Source of the DNA: Planctomycetota bacterium
GTDB lineage: Bacteria > Planctomycetota > Phycisphaerae > UBA1845
Assembly (NCBI GenBank): GCA_016208685.1
Contig: JACQXM010000015.1
Location: 124,001-188,000, forward strand
Length of the DNA stretch: 64,000 nt
Direction of reading: 5' to 3'
This document shows, piece after piece, positions 34,119 to 43,259 of this stretch. The translations under genes and the position numbers were made by a program. The first letter of the stretch is position 1. Each line of letters begins with the position of its first letter. Below the pieces are notes generated by a model. That model did no database searches and had not been told where the DNA came from. It saw only the letters and a list, made by a program, of their open reading frames with translations.

Positions 34119-35344
34119 TCGACCTTGGCCGCCGCCTGCCCGGAAGCCGGAGCGCCGGCGCCTGCGTGCTTCTGGCGGCGCTGGCGCCGTTGCTGATCAC
34201 CGCCACGGGCGCCGGGCAGCCCACCAAGCGCCCCCGGCGGGCGCTCGAGCCGCCCAGCCCGGACTGCCGACACTGCCATAGTTGCGACACCCCGACTCCG
34301 GAGACGCGCTGTCTGCGCACCTGCACCCGCAACCACGAGCAGGAGGTATTGGACGAGCTGACCGCCAAGCGCGGACCGCAGCTTGTCCTCCTCGACGAAC
34401 TGGAGGATCGCTACCTGCCCGTGCCCTTCGACCATCAGGGACACGCGGAGATGGCGGAGATGACCAACGGTTGTGCCGCGTGCCATCATTATACCCCCGA
34501 AGGGGCCAAGCATCCGGCCTGCAAAACCTGCCATGAAGTGGCACCCGCCAAGGAGGACATTGCCAAGCCGGGGCTGAAGGGCGCCTACCACCGCCAGTGC
34601 ATGAACTGCCACCGCGAGTGGAGCGGCGAAACGCGCTGCGGCGTCTGCCATCATCCCAAGACCGGAGTGACGCAGCGCGCCGGGCCAGAGGCCATTCCCA
34701 CCAAGGACGATATCATGGGCCGCATCCACCCGCCCATCCCCGAGCCGGAAGTGGAGGTGTACATCACCAAGCGGGAAGGCTACCCCGAGACACACGTGGC
34801 GTTCCGGCACAAGGCGCACATCCACGAGTACGACCTGCGCTGCGCCGACTGCCACAAGGAAGACAGTTGTTCCCGCTGCCACGCCGGCGACGCCAAACAC
34901 GTGCAGCGCACGCGCAGCCTGGACGAACACCACAAGCCCTGCGTCGACTGCCACCGCGATCAAGCCTGCGACCGTTGCCATTTCGAACCCGGTCGGCCGC
35001 AGCCGCCTCCCTTCGATCACGCACGCACCGGCTGGCCGCTTCAGCGCTACCACCAGAACAAGAGCTGTCGCGCCTGCCATGTCCGGGCGCCGTATGCCGA
35101 ACTGGATCGCGCGTGCAACACCTGCCACGCGTCCTGGACTCCGGCGACCTTCAACCACGCCGCCACCGGGCAGGGGCTGGACAAAACCCATGTGAGCCAG
35201 GAGTGCGAGGAGTGCCACGCGGAACGGCGCTTTGACCGCCCGCCGCGCTGTGACGGCTGCCACGAAGAGGACGAGGGAATCACCTTTCCGGCCAAGCGGC
35301 CGGGACCGCGCACGCCGGGTCGGGAGCCGGACCGGGGCTCGTAA
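34115..35344 (+). CDS. 13-heme class III-like cytochrome c
   Basis: Secreted cytochrome of 409 residues, third gene of the HybA-HybB operon. After an N-terminal hydrophobic segment there are 13 CXXCH sites. Several are CXXCHH (CAACHH, CGVCHH) with FDHxxH and FRHKAHIHEY phrases typical of the cytochrome c3/HmcA group with bis-His hemes. It should take electrons from the iron-sulfur subunit on the outer face of the membrane. The start at 34115 overlaps the HybB stop; the much longer open frame upstream is the shadow of hybA/hybB. Confidence 0.9.
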   Translation: MIDLGRRLPGSRSAGACVLLAALAPLLITATGAGQPTKRPRRALEPPSPDCRHCHSCDTPTPETRCLRTCTRNHEQEVLDELTAKRGPQLVLLDELEDRYLPVPFDHQGHAEMAEMTNGCAACHHYTPEGAKHPACKTCHEVAPAKEDIAKPGLKGAYHRQCMNCHREWSGETRCGVCHHPKTGVTQRAGPEAIPTKDDIMGRIHPPIPEPEVEVYITKREGYPETHVAFRHKAHIHEYDLRCADCHKEDSCSRCHAGDAKHVQRTRSLDEHHKPCVDCHRDQACDRCHFEPGRPQPPPFDHARTGWPLQRYHQNKSCRACHVRAPYAELDRACNTCHASWTPATFNHAATGQGLDKTHVSQECEECHAERRFDRPPRCDGCHEEDEGITFPAKRPGPRTPGREPDRGS

Positions 35345-35458
35345 CCGTGGGATCCACGGCCCCGCCGGCAAGGTGCGTACGGCTCGCCGGCGGCTACGCG
35401 GCGGTCTCGCAGGCCGAGGGTTCCGTGGCGGGATGGTGAACGATCAGGAACGGGTACT

Positions 35459-38323
35459 ATGTCGCCACGGGAACGAACTTCCTGCATACTCCTCGTTCCG
35501 CTGTTTCTGGCGCCGGCGGCCGCGCTGCACGCTGCGCCGGAGAACGCGGACTGCCTGAAATGTCATAACCAGCCGGGGCTGAAGCTGACCCGCGATGGTC
35601 GAGACGTCTCTCTCTTCGTCGATCCCAAGCGTTTCGCGGAGAGCGTCCACGCCAAGCTGGAATGCGTCTCCTGCCACGAGACCCTCGCCGACGTGGACAC
35701 CTGGCCGCACCCCGCCGACCTGCCGCGCGTGGAATGCGGTAACTGCCACGAGGACGAAGACGGGCCCATCAGCGCCTACTGGGAGAGCACCCACGGCCAG
35801 CGGGCCCGGAAGGGTGACGCCGACGCGCCGCAGTGCCAGGATTGCCACGGCAGCCACTACGTCGTTCCCCTGCGCCGCCCGGATTCCGCCATCTCACCCT
35901 TCAACATTCCCGCCATGTGCGCCCAGTGCCACGCCGAGGGAGCGACGGTGGAGCGCACGCACGACATCCCCCAAGAACAGGTTTTCCAGCGCTATAAGGA
36001 CAGTATTCATGGCGTGGGGTTGTTCCGCCAGGGTTTGATCGTGACTGCGGTGTGCACCAGTTGCCATACCGGCCACCGAGTGCTTCCCCACACCGATCCC
36101 AGGTCGACCATCCACAAAGATGCCGTGGTGCGTACCTGTACCCAGTGTCACGGCATGATCGAGGAGGTGCACCGTAAGGTGATCGCCGGGGAGTTGTGGG
36201 AGCGCGAGGGCGCTGTGCCCATCTGCGTAGAATGCCACTCGCCGCACGAAGTGCGCAAGGTGTTCTACGACACCAACATGAGCAACGCGGACTGCCTGTC
36301 GTGCCACGGCAACGCGGGGCTGACCGCCGCCGCGGACGGCCGGTCGCTGTACGTGGACGCCGCGGAGCACGGCAATTCCATCCACGGGCGGAAGAACGTC
36401 TCCTGTGCCCAGTGCCATACGGGAGCCACGCCTTCCGACCGGGAGCGCTCCTGCAAGACCATCGCCCGACGAGTGGATTGCGCCGTGTGCCATGAGGCCC
36501 AAGTGCGCGATTACGACCGCGGACGGCACGGGATGCTGCATCGCGCCGGGGACGCCAACGCGCCTACCTGCACCGACTGCCACGGACGGCACGGCATCCT
36601 GGAACACACCGTGGCCGACGACGCCCCGCCCGTGTTGCGGGCGCTGGTGCGCGAATCGCCCACCTTCAGCCGCAACGTGCCGCAGCTCTGCGCCCGCTGC
36701 CATCGCACCGGGGGGCAGGCGGCGGTGCGCTACTTCGGCCGCGAGGAGGAGATCGTCGAGCATTACTCCACGAGCATCCACGGCAAGGGCTTGCTGGCGG
36801 GCGGGCTGACGGTGACCGCCACCTGCACCGACTGCCACACGCCCCACAAGGAGCTGCCGCGTAGTGATCCGGAGTCAACGGTCAGCGACCAGCACATCGC
36901 GGAGACCTGCGGCCGGTGCCATGACGGCGTCTACGAGAAGTACACAAAGAGCATCCATTCCGTGGAGGGAAACCCGGGTTACGAGCAACGCCGCGTGCGC
37001 GGCATGCCGGCCCTGCCCCACTGCAACGACTGCCATACGGCGCATCGCGTGGTGCGCACCGACGTGGCGGACTTCAAGCTGGGAATCATGGAGCAATGCG
37101 GGACGTGCCATCGCGACGTCACGGAAAGCTACTTCGAGACCTACCACGGCAAGGCCACCACCCTGGGCGACGCCACCCGCGCCAAGTGCTACGACTGTCA
37201 TGGGGCCCACGACATCCTGCCGCCCGCCGATCCCCGTTCGCGGCTGTCGCGGGACAACATCGTGGAGACCTGCGCTCAGTGCCACCCCGGATCGCACCGG
37301 CAGTTCGCCGGCTACCTGACGCACGCCACGCATCATGATCCCGACAAGTACCCCATGCTCTGGTACACCTTCTGGATCATGACCAGCCTGCTGGTCGGCA
37401 CCTTCGGCTTCTTCGGCCTGCACACCCTGGCATGGCTGGGCCGCTCCTGGCCGGAGCGCAAGCGCATCCGCGCCCTGCACGCCGCCGGCGGCACCCAGGG
37501 GCGCCAATACGTTCGCTTTGATTCCTTCCAACGCAAGATGCACGTCACCGTCATCATCAGCTTCTTCGGGCTGGCGATCACGGGCATGATGCTCAAGTTC
37601 TCCTACACGCGCTGGGCGGAGCTGCTCTTCCGCCTGCTGGGCGGCACGGATACCGCGGGCTGGATCCACCGCATCTGCGCCATCGTGACGTTCGGTTACT
37701 TCTTTACCCACCTTATCGACGTGTTCCGCCGCTGGCGGCGCGGCGGCAGGCCGCTGGCCGGTTTCCTCTTCGGCGCGGACAGCATCCTGCCCCGCTGGAA
37801 CGACGTGCGCGAACTGCTGGCCACCATCCGCTGGTTCTGGGGCCGAGGCCCACGCCCGGCATACGGACGGTGGACCTACTGGGAAAAATTCGACTACTTC
37901 GCCGTGTTCTGGGGGGTGGCCGTCATCGGCAGTACCGGGCTGTGCCTGTGGTTCCCCGAGACTTTCACCCACTTTCTGCCGGGGTGGTGGATCAACGTGG
38001 CCACCACCATCCACAGCGATGAGGCCCTCTTGGCCACGGGGTTCATCTTCACCATCCATTTTTTCAACACACACTTTCGTCCGGAGAAGTTCCCCATGGA
38101 CACGGTCATCTTCACCGGCCGGATGAGCCTCGAGGAGCTCAAAGTGGACAAGCCGCGGCTGTACGAGGAGCTGGTTGCCCGGGGCGAGCTGGATCGGTAC
38201 CTCGCCGATCCCCCCTCGCCGACCTTCCTGCGGTGGGTGCGAATCGGGGGGTTTACCGCCCTGACCGTGGGGTTCGGCCTGGTGGCGCTGATTATCTACG
38301 CCATGCTCTTCGCCTATCGCTGA
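35459..38323 (+). CDS. 19-heme cytochrome c fused to membrane cytochrome b
   Basis: Large protein of 954 residues. A signal peptide (LLVPLFLAPAAALHA) is followed by 19 CXXCH between about residues 32 and 610, with repeating CxDCHGxH and SIHG phrases, and then a membrane domain from about 640. That domain has five or so segments with paired histidines (HVTVIISFFGLAITG, IHRICAIVTFGYFFTHL, DEALLATGFIFTIHFFNTHF) of the formate dehydrogenase-gamma/Ni-Fe hydrogenase cytochrome b type. The layout equals that of Geobacter CbcL, an inner-membrane menaquinol oxidase for extracellular respiration, but with about twice as many c-hemes. It lies 114 bases after the HybAB operon, on the same strand. Confidence 0.9.
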   Translation: MSPRERTSCILLVPLFLAPAAALHAAPENADCLKCHNQPGLKLTRDGRDVSLFVDPKRFAESVHAKLECVSCHETLADVDTWPHPADLPRVECGNCHEDEDGPISAYWESTHGQRARKGDADAPQCQDCHGSHYVVPLRRPDSAISPFNIPAMCAQCHAEGATVERTHDIPQEQVFQRYKDSIHGVGLFRQGLIVTAVCTSCHTGHRVLPHTDPRSTIHKDAVVRTCTQCHGMIEEVHRKVIAGELWEREGAVPICVECHSPHEVRKVFYDTNMSNADCLSCHGNAGLTAAADGRSLYVDAAEHGNSIHGRKNVSCAQCHTGATPSDRERSCKTIARRVDCAVCHEAQVRDYDRGRHGMLHRAGDANAPTCTDCHGRHGILEHTVADDAPPVLRALVRESPTFSRNVPQLCARCHRTGGQAAVRYFGREEEIVEHYSTSIHGKGLLAGGLTVTATCTDCHTPHKELPRSDPESTVSDQHIAETCGRCHDGVYEKYTKSIHSVEGNPGYEQRRVRGMPALPHCNDCHTAHRVVRTDVADFKLGIMEQCGTCHRDVTESYFETYHGKATTLGDATRAKCYDCHGAHDILPPADPRSRLSRDNIVETCAQCHPGSHRQFAGYLTHATHHDPDKYPMLWYTFWIMTSLLVGTFGFFGLHTLAWLGRSWPERKRIRALHAAGGTQGRQYVRFDSFQRKMHVTVIISFFGLAITGMMLKFSYTRWAELLFRLLGGTDTAGWIHRICAIVTFGYFFTHLIDVFRRWRRGGRPLAGFLFGADSILPRWNDVRELLATIRWFWGRGPRPAYGRWTYWEKFDYFAVFWGVAVIGSTGLCLWFPETFTHFLPGWWINVATTIHSDEALLATGFIFTIHFFNTHFRPEKFPMDTVIFTGRMSLEELKVDKPRLYEELVARGELDRYLADPPSPTFLRWVRIGGFTALTVGFGLVALIIYAMLFAYR

Positions 38324-38344
38324 CGCGGGGGGGGTGCTGTCGCC

Positions 38345-38360
38345 TGGCACCCGGATTGCT
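38345..38360 (+). promoter_or_regulatory. Sigma-54 promoter (perfect core)
   Basis: TGGCACCCGGATTGCT fits TGGCAC-N5-TTGCW completely. It lies in the 114-base gap between the two CbcL-like genes, 78 bases before the second. Its presence argues for the GTG start at 38438 rather than the longer frame from 38360. Confidence 0.8.
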
Positions 38361-38437
38361 TGGACGAACAGGTGGGGGGCGGGGCAGCAGGCGCGAGCCG
38401 GGCCCGAGTCGGGCACCGTCGCGCCGGGAGCGATGTT

Positions 38438-40495
38438 GTGAGACAGGCTCGACGAACGGCTGTGGCCATCTGGCTCGCGACGGGCCTGGGCACCGTTACC
38501 TGCGGGCAAACGCCGGAGGCGGTCAAGTGCGGCGACTGTCACGGCGAGTCCACGGACGCACGACAGGCGGCTCCCCCGGAGGAGCTGCTCAAGGAGTCCA
38601 TCCACAAGCGGCTGGAGTGCACCGACTGCCACACCTCGATTTCGGCGGAGAACCTCGACCTCAACAGCGGCCGGCCGCACGGCGGCAGCCCCAAGCCCGT
38701 TGATTGCGGAAGTTGCCACGAAGCGGAGAAAGAGATCTACGCCAAACACGGGCGGCTGGCCATCGACCGCGATCCGGACGTTCCCAAATGCTGGAGCTGC
38801 CACGGATCACACGACGTTCAACCCTCGTCAGACCGCCGGGCGCGAGTACACCCCACGAACCTGCCGGGCACGTGTCGCGAGTGCCACGCCAACGTGGACT
38901 TAGTCAAACGGCACGACGTGCTCCGCCTGCTGCCCATCCTCACCTATCAGAGCAGCGTGCACGGGACGGCCACCCGCAAGGGGATTTACGTCGCCGCCAG
39001 TTGCAATGACTGCCACTCGGCACGCGGACCGGACGGCAAGCGCACGGCGCACCGGATTCTCGGTCCCGCCGACCCCGATTCGCCGGTGTTCCACTTCTCC
39101 ATACCCGACACCTGCGGACAGTGCCATGATCCTGTCACTCGCGACTACTGGGAGGGCATCCACGGACAACTCGTCAAGCGCGGGGCCGTGGACGCACCGG
39201 TGTGCACGCATTGCCACGGCGAACACGGCATTGTCTCGCCCCGTGACACCCGGTCGCCGGTGAGTGCCACGCACCTGGCGGAGCAGACCTGCGCTCCCTG
39301 CCACGAGTCGGCGGTGCTCAACCAGAAATACGGCCTGGCCAAGGGCCGGCTGGCGTCCTACATCGACAGCTACCACGGGCTGAAGAGCAAGGCCGGCGAC
39401 GCCACCGTCGCCAACTGCGCCTCGTGCCATGGCGCGCATCGCATCCTGCCCTCGACGGACGCGAGCTCCTCGATTCATCCCGACAACCTCCGGGCCACGT
39501 GCGGCGAATGCCATCCCAACATCTCCACGGAGCTGGCCAATACCCGCATCCACGAGACCTCTACCGGCCTGCACGCCGGCTGGCCGGAGTTCTTCCGCCA
39601 GCTCTACATCGTGCTCATCATCGCCACCATCGGCGGCATGCTGCTGCACAACGGCGCCGACTGGCTGCGCCACGTGACGCAGCTCCGCCGCCGCCCGTTC
39701 GTGCAGCGACTGAGCCTCAGCGAGGTGATGCAGCACTGGGCGCTGATGCTGTCCTTCTGCGTGCTGGTGGTGTCGGGGTTCTCGCTGCGCTTCTCCGAGG
39801 CCGCCTGGGTGAAGTTCCTGTTCGGCTGGGAGGGGGGCTTCGAGGTGCGCGGCGTGATCCACCGCGCCGCGGCCATCGTGATGGTGCTTACGTCCATCTG
39901 GCACGCCTTGTACCTGGTGACGCGGCGCGGAAGGCAGTGGTTCAAGGACATGTGCGTCCGGATCAGCGATCTGGTCGACTTCGGTCAGAACCTCGCCTAC
40001 TTCGTGGGCCGGCGAAGCGAACGCCCGCGCTTCGGTCGTTTCTCCTACATGGAGAAAGTCGAATACTGGGCCCTGGTGTGGGGCACGGTGATCATGTCCG
40101 TCACCGGCGGCTTGCTGTGGTTCGACAACGAGCTGGTCCGGCAATGGAACCTGCCCAAGGGCATTCTGGATGTGTCGTTGGTGATTCACTACTACGAAGC
40201 CTGGCTGGCGACGCTGGCCATTCTGGTGTGGCACATCTACGGCACGGTGTTCAGCCCCGCGGCGTATCCCATGAACACCGCCTGGCTCGCCGGCCGCATG
40301 CCCAAGGAGATGTACGCCCACGAACACGCCAGCGGGCCCAAACTCAAGGCCCGAACCTACACCGTCCACCTGGAGGACGAGCAGGAGCCGAATGCGGCGG
40401 TGTCGGTCAGTGCCGCACTGGTGCCACGCCCAACCGGCGAATCACCCGGCAATGCAGCGCCCTCGGACGACGGGTCGTTGGCCCGGATCGGCTGA
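38438..40495 (+). CDS. 11-heme cytochrome c fused to membrane cytochrome b
   Basis: Second CbcL-like protein, 685 residues. GTG start with GGGAG at good distance; signal peptide RRTAVAIWLATGLGTVTCG; 11 CXXCH between about 30 and 365; a membrane domain at about 385-620 with paired histidines (MQHWALMLSFCVLVVSGFS, VIHRAAAIVMVLTSIWHALY, VIHYYEAWLATLAILVWHIYG). Low similarity in heme number but the same design as the preceding gene, so probably an old duplication with loss or gain of c-hemes. The charged C-terminal tail faces the cytoplasm. It should move electrons between quinol and c-hemes, possibly at another potential than the 19-heme protein. Confidence 0.9.
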   Translation: MRQARRTAVAIWLATGLGTVTCGQTPEAVKCGDCHGESTDARQAAPPEELLKESIHKRLECTDCHTSISAENLDLNSGRPHGGSPKPVDCGSCHEAEKEIYAKHGRLAIDRDPDVPKCWSCHGSHDVQPSSDRRARVHPTNLPGTCRECHANVDLVKRHDVLRLLPILTYQSSVHGTATRKGIYVAASCNDCHSARGPDGKRTAHRILGPADPDSPVFHFSIPDTCGQCHDPVTRDYWEGIHGQLVKRGAVDAPVCTHCHGEHGIVSPRDTRSPVSATHLAEQTCAPCHESAVLNQKYGLAKGRLASYIDSYHGLKSKAGDATVANCASCHGAHRILPSTDASSSIHPDNLRATCGECHPNISTELANTRIHETSTGLHAGWPEFFRQLYIVLIIATIGGMLLHNGADWLRHVTQLRRRPFVQRLSLSEVMQHWALMLSFCVLVVSGFSLRFSEAAWVKFLFGWEGGFEVRGVIHRAAAIVMVLTSIWHALYLVTRRGRQWFKDMCVRISDLVDFGQNLAYFVGRRSERPRFGRFSYMEKVEYWALVWGTVIMSVTGGLLWFDNELVRQWNLPKGILDVSLVIHYYEAWLATLAILVWHIYGTVFSPAAYPMNTAWLAGRMPKEMYAHEHASGPKLKARTYTVHLEDEQEPNAAVSVSAALVPRPTGESPGNAAPSDDGSLARIG

Positions 40496-40539
40496 ACACC
40501 TCGCCGGGACCCACCATGGGCGGCGTGGAAGCCCAACAC

Positions 40540-40815
40540 TGCGTGAATGCGGAATGCGGTGACCGGAACGCGACGCCATACAGCGCCGCGACCGTGAGGG
40601 AGCGGGCAACGCACGCGACGCCGCGCGATCCGTACCGCGACAGTATGGCGCGGTCCTCAATCATCTGGACCGCTCGTTAGCACTCGCGGTACTGAAAGGA
40701 ACGCCCTGACCGGCTGGAAAGCCGGTCCCACAGCGCATGTTCGTTCCCCGGCACCAGCCGGTCCCACAGCGCCACCCGCAGCCAAAGCGAAAGCCGGTCC
40801 CACGGCACGCCGCGC
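40540..40815. repeat. Dispersed repeat fragments and AGCCGGTCCCAC repeats
   Basis: Holds an 18-base inverted copy (40626-40643) of 1539-1556 and a 24-base direct copy (40669-40692, one mismatch) of 1647-1670, plus GCCGCGACCGTGAGGGAGCGG, shared in reverse with the 5.5-6.0 kb repeats. Then three copies of AGCCGGTCCCAC(A/G)GC follow between 40723 and 40810. The gap 40496-40851 has no supported gene. Confidence 0.75.
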
Positions 40816-40851
40816 TCCCACGGCGCCGACTCGTGGCACGGCGCCGGCCGG

Positions 40852-41316
40852 TCACCGGCGGCGGGTTGCGGGAATGACGGCGATGGCCTCGATCTCCACC
40901 AGCAGTTCGGGCCGGCAGAGGACGGCCTGTACGCAGGTGCTCGCGGGAAGGGGCTCCAGGTGATGCTCCTCGTAGAACGCGTTGCGAACGGCGTTGAAAG
41001 TGTCGTAGTTGCGGAAATCCGTCAGGTAACAGGTGGTGCGGACGACGTCGTGCCAATCCGCCCCTTCGCTCGCCAGAAGTCCGGCGATGTTCGCGAACAC
41101 CCGCCGCGTCTGGGCGGGGAACTCGTAGGGATGAACCGTGCGTCCGTGCTCGTCCACGCTGGCTGTCCCGGATATGAACAACATCACCGCGCCCTCCAGC
41201 TCGACGCGCATGCCGCGGGAGAACGAGACCTTGCTGGGATAGTCATACGCCTCGCAGAGCACCTCGCGGTTGCAGATCGCGGATTTCCGGGCTCTGGCTT
41301 TCGTGTCATCATTCAT
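40852..41316 (-). CDS. RidA/YjgF-family protein
   Basis: Small cytoplasmic protein of 154 residues of the RidA (YER057c/UK114) family, which deaminates reactive enamine/imine intermediates or acts on related compounds. Seen: the central FISGTASVDEHGRTVHP, the QTRRVFANIAGLLASEGADWHDVVRTTCYLTD stretch, and the C-terminal family signature RPELLVEIEAIAVIP. The ATG at 41316 was chosen because the reading frame upstream lacks family sequence. It is single and divergent from the hydrazine-synthase-like gene; a role linked to nitrogen intermediates would be speculation. Confidence 0.9.
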   Translation of the reverse strand: MNDDTKARARKSAICNREVLCEAYDYPSKVSFSRGMRVELEGAVMLFISGTASVDEHGRTVHPYEFPAQTRRVFANIAGLLASEGADWHDVVRTTCYLTDFRNYDTFNAVRNAFYEEHHLEPLPASTCVQAVLCRPELLVEIEAIAVIPATRRR

Positions 41317-41572
41317 GAGGCTGTTCCGTTGCCGGCGTCCGTCCGGCGAGCCCTCCCGAGAGGGCAAGGAGTTTGCGGCCCGCCGTGGGCGGATCGACGC
41401 CTCGAACACGCGGGCCGCCTCCCCGTTGAGGATCGGCTGGCAAACCGCAGACCAGAAGCACGACAGGCGGATCAACGCGAACCGTTCCGCCGATCTACAC
41501 CTACCGCGCCGTGCCCCGCACGGGTCGGGGGGCGGCTGGCGCGGAAACTGCAAGGAGTGCCAGAGGCCCACC

Positions 41573-43207
41573 ATGTCGGGCCCGTGGGCGGAGTATCGGA
41601 CGGCCATGGTCGACGCACCCGGATGCCTTCTTGGACCAGCGGTGACCCCGTTTGTCGTGGGTCGGACCCCCGCGGCGTCGTGGGCCACGGTACTGTTCCT
41701 GGCACTTTCCGGACTCGGCGGGCTCGTGGCCGAGCCCGTCGCGGCCGGCCCGGTCGCAGACCGCGCCGTAGTCGGACAGATTCCGCCGCGCGACGACAAA
41801 CCGGCGGCAAACACCCCGGGCGGATTCGACGAGTTGCCGAACGGCAGCCGTCTTATTCTGGTGGACTTTGCGAACCCGGATGGGGCGCCGTGGGTCCTCA
41901 CGCCGGATTTCACCGCCGCAGGCCGGCCGACACCCTCTTTTGACGCGGAGCGCATTCTCTTCGTCGCCAGGAGGGGTACGGACGATGTACCGGCCGTGTG
42001 GGAGATGGACGCCGACGGGCGCAACCCGCGCCGTATCGTGGCTCCTGCCGGGGGGGCCGGCCGGGCGGTCTACCTCTCAACGGTGTACTCTCTCGACGCC
42101 GCTGAACCCGCGCCGGCCGTTGCTTTTCACGCCCGCGATCCCCATGCCGCGGGGGGAGCGCTCTACACCTGCACTGCCACCGGCGACGCCGTGCAGCGGA
42201 TCACGTATGTTCCCCATGGGGCGAGCGATCCGCTGCTGCTTGCGGACGGGCGGCTGCTCTTCAGTGCCTGGGCGGGGGCCGCACGTTCGCTGGACTCCAT
42301 CGCGCCTCCGCTGGCGGCAGCGCTGCACACCGTGTACCCCGATGGGACCGACGTTTCCGCATTCGCGCCGGCCAAGCCCGGGGCCGCGTACCGCGCGTCG
42401 TGCGAGACGGACGACGGTTGGATCATCTTCAACGAGGCACCGACCACTCCCGCGGCCGGCGGTGCCCGGCTCATGGCGGTGCGAAGAACAGAAAGCTGGG
42501 CCGAGCCGCGGCCGCTGATCCCCTCCGACGAGGGTACGGCTGGTGCTGCGGCGCCGCTCGATCGCGGGAAGCTCGCCGTGTCGTTTCGCGCGCGGAAAGG
42601 CGGCACTTTTGCGTTGTATGTGCTCGATATGGACGCCGGCGGGCCGCTTCGGAAATTGTACGATGACCCGGACTGGGACGAGATCGACGTTGCGATTCTG
42701 CGGCCCCGAGTCGCACCTGCGGGACGCGCGACGGTCGTGAACCGGCAGGTGTCGTGGGGGCAACTCTACTGCATGGACGTGGCGATCGGCGGTAAGCAAG
42801 GGCTGTTGCGTGATGACGGCCACGCCATCCGTCGAGTGCGGGTGGTCGCGGTATCCCAGGACGACGCGCCGGCAGCGGCGCCGCGCGCCGAGCCCGAAGC
42901 GGGAAGCGCCGCGGCGGGCTCCGGCCGCCAGCGTCCGCCGTCCGCGAACCGGGAGCAGGTGTTGGGCGAGGCGACTGTGGAAGCAGACGGGTCGTTCTTT
43001 CTGGAAGTTCCAGCCCGTACGCCGCTTCGGCTGGAGACCGTGGATGCAGGCGGTGCCGTCGTGCGCCGCATGGAGCGGACACTCTGGGTTATGCCCGGGG
43101 AGCGCCGCGGGTGCATCGGCTGCCATGAGCATCCCGCGCTGGCGCCGCCCAACCGACACGTGCTGGCGCTGCGCAAGCCGCCGCAGCGCGTCGCGGTCGA
43201 GCCATGA
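41573..43207 (+). CDS. Hydrazine-synthase-alpha-like monoheme propeller protein
   Basis: Exported protein of 544 residues. Signal-like hydrophobic segment near 30-50, then TolB/PD40-type propeller repeats (FDAERILFVARRGTDDVPAVWEMDADGRNPRRI; LLADGRLLFSAWAG), a beta-sandwich stretch (VNRQVSWGQLYCMDVAIGG; EATVEADGSFFLEVPARTPLRLETVD) and one heme motif GCIGCHEHPALAPPN near the C-terminus. This order matches the first two domains of the alpha subunit of hydrazine synthase; the second C-terminal heme domain of the real enzyme is missing. Such homologs are common in planctomycetes that do not perform anammox, so no hydrazine activity is claimed. A further in-frame ATG at 41606 is an alternative start. 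Confidence 0.75.
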   Translation: MSGPWAEYRTAMVDAPGCLLGPAVTPFVVGRTPAASWATVLFLALSGLGGLVAEPVAAGPVADRAVVGQIPPRDDKPAANTPGGFDELPNGSRLILVDFANPDGAPWVLTPDFTAAGRPTPSFDAERILFVARRGTDDVPAVWEMDADGRNPRRIVAPAGGAGRAVYLSTVYSLDAAEPAPAVAFHARDPHAAGGALYTCTATGDAVQRITYVPHGASDPLLLADGRLLFSAWAGAARSLDSIAPPLAAALHTVYPDGTDVSAFAPAKPGAAYRASCETDDGWIIFNEAPTTPAAGGARLMAVRRTESWAEPRPLIPSDEGTAGAAAPLDRGKLAVSFRARKGGTFALYVLDMDAGGPLRKLYDDPDWDEIDVAILRPRVAPAGRATVVNRQVSWGQLYCMDVAIGGKQGLLRDDGHAIRRVRVVAVSQDDAPAAAPRAEPEAGSAAAGSGRQRPPSANREQVLGEATVEADGSFFLEVPARTPLRLETVDAGGAVVRRMERTLWVMPGERRGCIGCHEHPALAPPNRHVLALRKPPQRVAVEP

Positions 43208-43259
43208 ACGGGATTCAGTCACACTACGTGGGTGTCGGTTGCCCGGGGATGATAACAAC

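Noticed and set aside
38328..38335. G8 run after the 19-heme gene as a frameshift site
   Set aside because: It is outside coding sequence, after the stop codon, and both neighbouring frames are complete.
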